Below, piece by piece: positions 8,537 to 15,551 of a stretch of DNA of 34,562 nucleotides (positions are counted from its first letter, which is position 1; every line of letters begins with the position of its first letter). Source of the stretch: Psychrobacter sp. Its GTDB lineage: Bacteria; Pseudomonadota; Gammaproteobacteria; Pseudomonadales; Moraxellaceae. Made by a program: the position numbers and the translations under genes. The DNA lies in NCBI RefSeq assembly GCF_030454045.1, contig NZ_JAKDJE010000029.1, forward strand, positions 1 through 34,562, read 5' to 3'. The notes beneath the pieces are model-generated. The model did not search any database and was not told where the DNA came from. It saw only the letters and a program-made list of their open reading frames with translations.

Positions 8537-10531
8537 TCAGCGCTGCGCGACCCAATCAAGCATGGCATCGAGTACAGGCCGAGCAGTGTACGGATTTAGC
8601 GCTTGCTCGGTATTGATGAGTCCGACAACAACATAGTCTTGACCTGACAATCCTTTGACATAACCTGCCATCGACGTGACATTATTTAGTGTGCCTGTCT
8701 TGATCCATGCTCGGCCAATCGCTGCTGAGTCAGGCAGGCGTTCACTATGAGCGGCAATAGTGCCACTGACTCCAGCGATACCTAACGAGTCTACATACGC
8801 ATCAAAGCTTGGGTGATGATAAGCGTAAGTCAACAGCTCGCTCAGATTGGCAGCGGTGATGGTACAGTCGCGGCAGAGTCCCGAGCCGTTGGTCAGGTGC
8901 GGCGGCGGTGTGCTTAGGTTGGTTTGCCACCATTGGCTGATGTGTGTTAGCGCTGCAGGATAGTCAGTATGCATCGGCTGATACTGGTACAAGCTGGCGG
9001 CCTTTTGCGTGCTGTTTTTAGCAGGCATATTGGCGCGCTCAGTTGTGTCATAAGCGCTGATGGATAAGGTAACTTGCTCTGTCATGACATTGTTTGAAAA
9101 ATGGTTGATATCATAAATTTGCTGCGTTAAGTCCAATGAAGGATAGCTGACCAAGGGCAGAGGTGACACGGTGATCGCACTGAGGCCTTGTAATGATTTT
9201 GCGCTATTTGTGCCAGCGTAAGGGGTTTCTTGTGAGACGACTTGTCCGCTCAGTGTATTGCCAAGCGCTTGCCATTTAGCAGCAATGACGTGTGCGGCAA
9301 ACGTTTTGGCATCAGGATACGCCACATAAAACACATGCTCACCGCAGCTTTTTGGCAGGCTGCTATTAAATGCTAACTGTTCTGATTGCCATTGCGGCGC
9401 TAAGCTATAGCGCGCCTGTCCGCAAGCCGCGTCGCGAGTACGGATCTTATTAGGGAGTTGATAGTTAGCCAGTCGCGGCTTATAAGTTAAGCTTGCGTGG
9501 TCGTTGTCCAAAGGGTGAGTCTTGATACCGACGGTGCTAAAGTTCACCAAAAACCCATCTGGACTGGCGTTGTAAGGACGTAATGGCGCATTGTCAAAGG
9601 CGGCAGGATCTTTGCTCACCGACTCAAAAATGCTGCTATCAACGATGATATCGCCATTGATATGGCGAATACCTGCCGCTTGCACTTGATAAAGGAGCTG
9701 CTTTAATCGCTCATGAGTCATCTTAGGGTCGCCGCTGCCTTGAATGATCAAGTCGCCCACCAAGGTATCACCGACTTGTATACCCGTATGATAAACCCGC
9801 GTGTGCCACACAAAACCTGCCCCCAATGTGTCAAGCGCGATAAAAGTGGGTACCAACTTCATGGTACTGGCAGGCGTGCGCGGTACATCAGGCTGATGTT
9901 TCAATAGTGGTGAAAAGGAGATTTTTACCGAGGCATTATCCGTGCTCACCGCGCTATTGTCATCATTAGCAAGGGAGGGGTTCTCATCAGGTACAACCGT
10001 CGGTATGCTCTCTACACTCTGATACGTATAAGGATCATCAGTATACGTATGTATTTTTCGCTCATGCTGTTCAATCGTACGCTGTTCAATGGTGATTAGC
10101 GCACTTTGTGAGTCAGTATGAGTGGTGATGTTGGTCGCTAGGTTATCTGTCTTTGTCACGTTTTGGCTGCTATTGTTTTCATTAGCAGTCACAGCGTTAT
10201 AGTCAGAGGGTCGCGCCGATTGGCGATCCGTATCACGGCTATCAATCACTTGCACAGACTCGGTCAGTCGACTGGCATTTTTGTCACCCACAGGCGTTAC
10301 GATAAGACTGATATCAGACGCTGTCAGATTGGCACGTGACAATGCTGCTTCAATGGGGGCTGGTAGAGCCGCCTGTGCATAAGCAGGCGCTATGATCATC
10401 GCGGCGAATAGCGTGAGGGTAGGCAGACGTTTATTAGATAAGTGAAAAAGTAATAAACGGCTACAGATTGCGGCAGTTTTGGCAGTAATGGGCGACTGAT
10501 GGTCGCGCTTTGAACGGTATCGCATGGGCAT
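8537..10531 (-). CDS. dacB: D-alanyl-D-alanine carboxypeptidase/endopeptidase, PBP4 type
   Basis: This is a periplasmic penicillin-binding protein of peptidase family S13, which trims or cuts D-Ala cross-links in peptidoglycan. The three active-site motifs are present: S222-T-M-K225, S479-N-N, and K611-T-G. A signal peptide is visible (LPTLTLFAAMIIAPAYAQA, cleaved before ALPAPIEAAL, near residue 54). At 664 residues it is much longer than E. coli DacB (about 477). The excess is mostly a polar, Thr/Asn/Asp/Gln-rich insert at about residues 85-200, placed between the first strand (DISLIVTPVG) and the strand leading into STMK. The start is ATG 10531 or the ATG two codons later; both fit a weak GAAAG site. 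The exonuclease gene ends 91 bp upstream. Confidence 0.93.
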   Translation of the reverse strand: MPMRYRSKRDHQSPITAKTAAICSRLLLFHLSNKRLPTLTLFAAMIIAPAYAQAALPAPIEAALSRANLTASDISLIVTPVGDKNASRLTESVQVIDSRDTDRQSARPSDYNAVTANENNSSQNVTKTDNLATNITTHTDSQSALITIEQRTIEQHERKIHTYTDDPYTYQSVESIPTVVPDENPSLANDDNSAVSTDNASVKISFSPLLKHQPDVPRTPASTMKLVPTFIALDTLGAGFVWHTRVYHTGIQVGDTLVGDLIIQGSGDPKMTHERLKQLLYQVQAAGIRHINGDIIVDSSIFESVSKDPAAFDNAPLRPYNASPDGFLVNFSTVGIKTHPLDNDHASLTYKPRLANYQLPNKIRTRDAACGQARYSLAPQWQSEQLAFNSSLPKSCGEHVFYVAYPDAKTFAAHVIAAKWQALGNTLSGQVVSQETPYAGTNSAKSLQGLSAITVSPLPLVSYPSLDLTQQIYDINHFSNNVMTEQVTLSISAYDTTERANMPAKNSTQKAASLYQYQPMHTDYPAALTHISQWWQTNLSTPPPHLTNGSGLCRDCTITAANLSELLTYAYHHPSFDAYVDSLGIAGVSGTIAAHSERLPDSAAIGRAWIKTGTLNNVTSMAGYVKGLSGQDYVVVGLINTEQALNPYTARPVLDAMLDWVAQR

Positions 10532-10622
10532 CTTTCATCAAGTGGCAAAAGTCGCTTATGGTAACATGACTTGCTGCTCTCGACACGCGGACACAAGCGC
10601 AATTTGTGGTCAACACACCATG

Positions 10623-11237
10623 CTATCGCATATGCAAAAACGCCATCGCAGTCATAATCGCATCGTTATAAGCGTCATGCGCGCCAAGCTCAGGGATGTC
10701 GTAATGCGCTAATATATGGTTCAGTTGCTGCGACTGGCTGAGTACGCCTTCGGTACGGTTGCCCGTGCGCCGATTGTATAGTGCGCGAATATCTATCACT
10801 GAGTTGGGTAGGTGCGTGCCCATGTAGCGCTTGGCCAGAGGATTCAAAAACGCCATGTCTAGCTGCGGGCAGAACCCGACGATGGGTCGGTTATCAATAA
10901 AAGGTAACAAGAGAGCCAGCATCTCGTCATAACTCATGCCATGCTCGACATCAGCAGTACGTAGACCATGAATGACAATTGTATCCCGATCTGGCATCAC
11001 AGGCGGTTTACATACCACGTGCATACCATGGCCCGTCTCAATGAGATTGGCATTGATATGGATGGCAGCCACGGATAATAAATGGTGCTTTTTGGGATTT
11101 AGCCCCGTCATCTCGCAGTCAATCGCCACCCACTGCTCAGCCATAGGTTTGCTGAACATTGACGCCAGCTCCGGACGCTGTAGCTGCGTCTTTTGCCAAG
11201 CGCAAGTTAACGGCTGTAACCAGCTCATATTGATCAT
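10623..11237 (-). CDS. DEDDh 3'-5' exonuclease (DnaQ/RNase T superfamily)
   Basis: This is a 204-residue stand-alone 3'-5' exonuclease of the DnaQ-like fold that uses two metal ions. All catalytic residues are visible: D40 and E42 (VAIDCEMTGL), D127 (GFCPQLDMAF), and H187 with D192 (AHDAYNDA). This is the DEDDh pattern. There is no polymerase-tau-binding C-terminus as in true DnaQ, so I would not call it the replicative proofreading subunit. Its gene starts 25 bp after the cNMP/CBS/DUF294 gene on the same strand, so the two are probably co-transcribed; I recall this pairing from other Gammaproteobacteria. Translation may begin at Met1 or at Met4 (11228), which has a GGA at better spacing. Confidence 0.9.
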   Translation of the reverse strand: MINMSWLQPLTCAWQKTQLQRPELASMFSKPMAEQWVAIDCEMTGLNPKKHHLLSVAAIHINANLIETGHGMHVVCKPPVMPDRDTIVIHGLRTADVEHGMSYDEMLALLLPFIDNRPIVGFCPQLDMAFLNPLAKRYMGTHLPNSVIDIRALYNRRTGNRTEGVLSQSQQLNHILAHYDIPELGAHDAYNDAIMTAMAFLHMR

Positions 11238-11262
11238 CCATTTATTTATTCTATTGCTATAT

Positions 11263-13209
11263 TTATGCTATTTCTAACTGATAGTGTTGACGCAGCTGAT
11301 TTTTAAAACTTTTTACCACGGCCAGACATTCTTTGAGCAGGTCGCGTTCTAGTGCGGTTAGTGTCGTTGGATCGACTTGCCTTGCCTGCTTGTCCTCAGT
11401 TGAGAGTGCTACGGATAGCCGCTGCGCCATAAAAAACTCAAGCGCTTCTAATAATGTATCGGCGCGCTCTTGGTTCAGGCCATGCGCCTTTACCAAGGCT
11501 TTTAGACGCTCTTTGGTACTTGGTACATCGAGTATGTTATTTTCTAATGCCAAGGTACGAATACCATGAACCAATGGGAAGATGCCTGCTTTTTTTAGAT
11601 CGATATCTGATGATGCCGACTTGCTACCTAGCAGCGGCACAAACTTTTGCCACCACTGATTGACATCGCCAAACTGCAATGCTGCACGGGCAAACTGACG
11701 TACAAACATTGGATCGGCTTGTCTGTGAGCCATTCTTAAATGCTGACGTACCTGTGTAAGTAGGGTTTCATCACCGCAGACGTATTCGCCATCCATTATG
11801 GCAGACAAGTAGATGCCATGCATGGGGTCAGTGTTCCTAAACCATGAGCCGATCTGCGCGGTAAACTGCCTGAGCGGTTGTCGCCACATGGGGTTGGTCA
11901 TCATGATATTGCCATCGCACAGTGGATAGCCAAGCGTTGCCAAGTGATTATTAAAGGTATCGGCAAACTGTGCCAAATCCGGATGCGTATAGCCATCACG
12001 AATGATCAGGGCGTTATCTTGATCGGTACGCATGATTTGCTCGCCGCGACCTTCTGAACCCATGACGATGAGACAAGTATTGCTTATCACTTCATCAGGT
12101 ACGATCAGTTGCCAGAGCTTGGTAAATACTTGCGCATTCAACGTCTGTACCATGCGGCTGATATTACCGATTTTGACACCGTTTTGATGCTGCGCACGAA
12201 TATAGCGACCGATGAGTTCGACTGCGGTATCTAGGCTTAATAGGTCAGTTGCTTGCTCGATCTGCACACTAATGAGCTGTGAGTGATGACCAATATGAGC
12301 GAGCATGTCGCTTTGTCCAAGCACACCGACGACATCACCACTGCTATCAATGACCGGCAGTCTGTGAATGCGATAGCGGGTCATGGTGAGCAACGCATCG
12401 CCAATCTCGTCAGTGGCCTTGATCGTACGTAGGTTAAAATTAGCATAGCGTTGGCAAAGTGTAATAGCGGGATCTTGTCTATCACTCACAGCGCGGCAAA
12501 TATCCGTATCGGTAAGAATGCCTAGCAGCAGTTTTGGCTGCTCAGTGTCTCGTATATTTTCTACATAGTTTAGCGGTCGTACCAGTACGTGTTTTAGTCC
12601 AGCCTTGGTCATGATACGCGCAGCTTCGTACAAGCTGTTATTGGCGTCGACAATATGTACTGGCAATAAATGAACGTCGATGACAGGTTGCAGCATGATT
12701 TGCTGCACTTCTTGTTGATGGGTATAGCCAGTAGGGTCTAGAGTTTTGTTGCTACGGCGCTGTCGCAACGCCTTTAGTCTTTCGGGTAGCTTGTCTGATA
12801 GCATTTGGCGTACCAGATGATTTTGCGCGCTGATTTTATCGACAGTCGCACCATCGACTTGTAGTAGCAATGTCTCTTCACTGGCCCGAAACTGGTACGG
12901 CTGTATAGGCGTGTTTTTACTTTCTGGCACACCATTTTTTATGAGTGACTCAGGTAAGCGGCGACTATCAAACCAGTCATTATTGTTTGGCTCATCAGAA
13001 TGGTTGCTGCCCAAATAAGAGGCGACAAATTCACCACTCAGTGATTGCTCAATTTGTCCTTTGATGACCACATATAGATACTGCAAGTCTGCTGCGGGTA
13101 GGATCTCATCTCTAGCAAGATAGCGGATCTTCGTGTTTTTTCTGATGCTTTGACGTTCAGCTAGACTCAGTACGTCAAAGGGCGGCTGGGTAAAGTCAAG
13201 ATGGGGCAT
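11263..13209 (-). CDS. cNMP-binding / CBS / DUF294 nucleotidyltransferase-like protein
   Basis: This is a 648-residue cytosolic signalling protein. In order it has a cyclic-nucleotide-binding-like domain (about 1-145), two CBS modules (about 165-320, ending RIHRLPVIDSSGDVVGVLGQ), the DUF294 nucleotidyltransferase-like domain, and the DUF294 C-terminal helical domain (about 490-645). The nucleotidyltransferase signature is intact: G384-S385 followed by D396 and D398 (RTDQDN). CBS pairs usually bind adenine nucleotides, so it may sense nucleotide state and transfer a nucleotide, but no substrate is established for this family. AAGGA lies 7 bp before the ATG. A strong terminator separates it from dapC upstream, so it probably has its own promoter, shared with the exonuclease. 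Confidence 0.9.
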   Translation of the reverse strand: MPHLDFTQPPFDVLSLAERQSIRKNTKIRYLARDEILPAADLQYLYVVIKGQIEQSLSGEFVASYLGSNHSDEPNNNDWFDSRRLPESLIKNGVPESKNTPIQPYQFRASEETLLLQVDGATVDKISAQNHLVRQMLSDKLPERLKALRQRRSNKTLDPTGYTHQQEVQQIMLQPVIDVHLLPVHIVDANNSLYEAARIMTKAGLKHVLVRPLNYVENIRDTEQPKLLLGILTDTDICRAVSDRQDPAITLCQRYANFNLRTIKATDEIGDALLTMTRYRIHRLPVIDSSGDVVGVLGQSDMLAHIGHHSQLISVQIEQATDLLSLDTAVELIGRYIRAQHQNGVKIGNISRMVQTLNAQVFTKLWQLIVPDEVISNTCLIVMGSEGRGEQIMRTDQDNALIIRDGYTHPDLAQFADTFNNHLATLGYPLCDGNIMMTNPMWRQPLRQFTAQIGSWFRNTDPMHGIYLSAIMDGEYVCGDETLLTQVRQHLRMAHRQADPMFVRQFARAALQFGDVNQWWQKFVPLLGSKSASSDIDLKKAGIFPLVHGIRTLALENNILDVPSTKERLKALVKAHGLNQERADTLLEALEFFMAQRLSVALSTEDKQARQVDPTTLTALERDLLKECLAVVKSFKNQLRQHYQLEIA

Positions 13210-13271
13210 GGCATCATCCTTGATGGTATATTTTGCAGTAGAGACTTTACTATAGCACTATTCATGCAAAA

Positions 13272-13312
13272 AGCCTCTAATAACCCTATTTATATTGTGG
13301 TTATTAGGGGCT
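13272..13312 (-). terminator. Terminator after dapC
   Basis: AGCCTCTAATAACC (13272-13285) pairs with GGTTATTAGGGGCT (13299-13312) in a 14-bp stem with one G-U pair. On the minus strand it is followed by TTTTTGC, so it ends the dapC transcript 40 bp after the stop. Confidence 0.85.
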
Positions 13313-13351
13313 GCTTTATTAGCTCAAGATAAAAGCTTTTTAAGTGGCTAT

Positions 13352-14584
13352 TTATGCCGCCAGCAACTTTCGAATACGACTGATTGCTTCGCGGCTCTCC
13401 TCAACACTCGCGACCAAAGCAACACGGACATAGCCTTTTCCAGGGTTATTACCATCAACCTCGCGTGACAAGTAGCGTCCTGCCAATGCATGGATATTGG
13501 CCTGCTCGTATAATGCTTTGACAAATACTTCATCATCTTCACCGAATTGCTGCGGCACTTTGATCCAAAAATAAAATCCAGCTTCTGGCATGCGCAAATC
13601 TAGCAACTCGCCAAGCTCTGACATCCATAGCGCGAACTTTTCTTGATAAAGGGCGCGATTGTGTGCGACATGCTTTTCATCTTGCCACGCAGCGATAGAG
13701 GCAAGCTGATGCGGTATCGGCATCGCACAGCCTTGGTAAGTACGATATTGCAAATAGGCCTGCAAAATCTCAGCGTCCCCAGCGACAAACCCAGAGCGTA
13801 AACCAGGTAGGTTCGAGCGTTTGGATAATGAATGGAATACGATACAGTTTTTGAAATTACGGCGACCCAGATTCGCGCAAGCTTGCAGTAAGCCAATCGG
13901 AGCAGTATCAAAATACAGCTCGCTATAGCACTCGTCGCTGGCAATAACAAAACCGTAGCGATCTGATAAACGAATGAGATATTCCCAATCCTCCATGGTC
14001 ATAACCGAACCCGTTGGATTATTCGGACTACAGACAAAGACAAGCTGCGTGCGTGCCCAAACGTCTTTTGGCACCACGCGATAATCCCCCTTAAAGTCAT
14101 TATCTAACGTACAGGAAACAAAATGGGGCGTCGCTTGTGCCAATATTGCTGCACCTTCATATATTTGATAGAACGGATTGGGCATAACAACCAAAGGCGA
14201 GGCATTAGATGCTGAAGAGGACGTGCTTTCGTTATCAGCGGTATCATGATTTATGACGGCTTGTACAAAGCTAAAAATGGCCTCGCGAGTACCCATCACT
14301 GGCAAAACTTGGGTATTGGCATCGACGTGGCTAAGAAAAAAACGCTTCTCTAACCAGTGCGCAATCGTCTGACGTAACTCAAACATTCCATTGGTGGTCG
14401 GATAACGACTTATTTTGTCCAAGTTTTCGCGTAGTACGTCCAGTACAAATGCTGGTGGCTCATGTTTTGGCTCACCAATACCCAGTTTGATTTCGCTGTA
14501 ACCATTGGCAGGCTTGCTGTCAGCGAATAAGGTTGTCATCTTGGCAAAGGGATAAGGATGTAGATGCGCTAAGTTGTGATTCAT
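13352..14584 (-). CDS. dapC: Succinyldiaminopimelate transaminase
   Basis: DapC makes N-succinyl-LL-diaminopimelate from its keto precursor in the lysine and peptidoglycan-precursor pathway. It is a class I/II aminotransferase. The PLP-binding lysine is K255 in HSLSKRSNLPGLRSGF, and the family opening HPYPFAKM is present. The frame is open to a TTG at 14608, but family members start with a short MN-x-LPYPF-like leader, so I place the start at ATG 14584, giving 410 residues. No clear ribosome binding site is visible for either. The gene lies upstream of glnD and map on the same strand, as in Pseudomonas, but here an opposite-strand gene (14845-15516) is inserted between dapC and glnD. Confidence 0.93.
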   Translation of the reverse strand: MNHNLAHLHPYPFAKMTTLFADSKPANGYSEIKLGIGEPKHEPPAFVLDVLRENLDKISRYPTTNGMFELRQTIAHWLEKRFFLSHVDANTQVLPVMGTREAIFSFVQAVINHDTADNESTSSSASNASPLVVMPNPFYQIYEGAAILAQATPHFVSCTLDNDFKGDYRVVPKDVWARTQLVFVCSPNNPTGSVMTMEDWEYLIRLSDRYGFVIASDECYSELYFDTAPIGLLQACANLGRRNFKNCIVFHSLSKRSNLPGLRSGFVAGDAEILQAYLQYRTYQGCAMPIPHQLASIAAWQDEKHVAHNRALYQEKFALWMSELGELLDLRMPEAGFYFWIKVPQQFGEDDEVFVKALYEQANIHALAGRYLSREVDGNNPGKGYVRVALVASVEESREAISRIRKLLAA

Positions 14585-14844
14585 AAGTGTGATAACTATA
14601 ATAGACAATTAATAATAAAGTTATAAAGAAAATTTACATTAGAGCAGTGTAGTACCCCTCTTGTTTTTTGTCTTTTTCTTCTTATAACGTGAATGCGAAT
14701 TTATTGTGCTTGAACGGCTGATCTTATCATAGCCCATTCAGTCCTACTTACAAAGCGCATTAAACGCTTCGCGTCTGATAACTTATAACAATATAAAAGA
14801 TGACTGTCAGTGCCAGAGACAGATCATTTTAAGGATAGTTTGAT

Positions 14845-15516
14845 ATGCCTAGTGCACTAGATCATAATGACTTCATCGCGACAGATATCAATAATGAAAA
14901 CCTTGATACCGACTCGCAGCGTATCAAGTTGTACGCTCGGCTAAAAGAGCGTGAGCAGTGTTGGTGGCAATCTCGTCAACAGCTGATTGAACATCAAGAA
15001 CAAAAAGTGTTTTGGTATGGCGAAAACAGTCTCATCATGTGGCTATTGTGGCAGTTGGTTGGTTACGTGGTTGTCGCCACGGCACTGATGCTGCTGAATA
15101 ATATGATGAATATCTCGTTGACCTTGTGGCAATACATTGCTTTATTTATCTTACAGACCCTATTTTTTGTCAGTATTTTTGCGGCCAAAGGACGACTGGC
15201 CAATAAATTACAAAATGATATTGATAAGGATTATCTGCAAGGAGAGCAGGCATTAAATGAGATGATTGTACTTGCAGAAGATAGCCTCTATCCGGATGTG
15301 CATGCCAAGTCGCCGATTTCCTTAAAGCAGCTAAACGATTATCTCAATGGTGAGTTTCACCTATCAAGCTTGCATCGCTTATTGCAAAAAGAAGTGGATG
15401 CGGGACGCTTGATGCTGGGTCAGACATCGCTTGAGCTTGGCATCTTACCGCTTGAGCTTGCTGATGTTGAGCTGATAGAACATGCAGACAAGATAATATA
15501 CAAGAGCACGCTGTAA
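14845..15516 (+). CDS. Unrecognised two-helix membrane protein
   Basis: I do not recognise this 223-residue protein. It starts with a polar, acidic N-terminus and a Trp/Gln-rich amphipathic stretch (REQCWWQSRQQLIEHQEQK). Two hydrophobic helices follow at about 63-83 and 92-112. A cytosolic C-terminal half comes next, whose segment SLKQLNDYLNGEFHLSSLHRLLQKEVDAGRL looks like a small helical, possibly winged-helix, domain. AAGGA lies 9 bp before the ATG, so it is likely expressed. It is the only plus-strand gene between dapC and glnD, and its stop codon lies in the loop of a hairpin facing glnD. Confidence 0.8.
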   Translation: MPSALDHNDFIATDINNENLDTDSQRIKLYARLKEREQCWWQSRQQLIEHQEQKVFWYGENSLIMWLLWQLVGYVVVATALMLLNNMMNISLTLWQYIALFILQTLFFVSIFAAKGRLANKLQNDIDKDYLQGEQALNEMIVLAEDSLYPDVHAKSPISLKQLNDYLNGEFHLSSLHRLLQKEVDAGRLMLGQTSLELGILPLELADVELIEHADKIIYKSTL

Positions 15517-15528
15517 AGCGCGCTCTTG
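15501..15528. terminator. Hairpin between the membrane-protein gene and glnD
   Basis: CAAGAGCACGCT, loop GTAA, then AGCGCGCTCTTG form a 12-bp stem with one mismatch. The loop contains the TAA stop of the plus-strand gene. No T run follows on either strand, so it may act as a 3'-end stabiliser or a barrier between convergent transcripts rather than a classic terminator. Confidence 0.5.
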
Positions 15529-15551
15529 TCATCAAAGATGTTGTCATTCAA

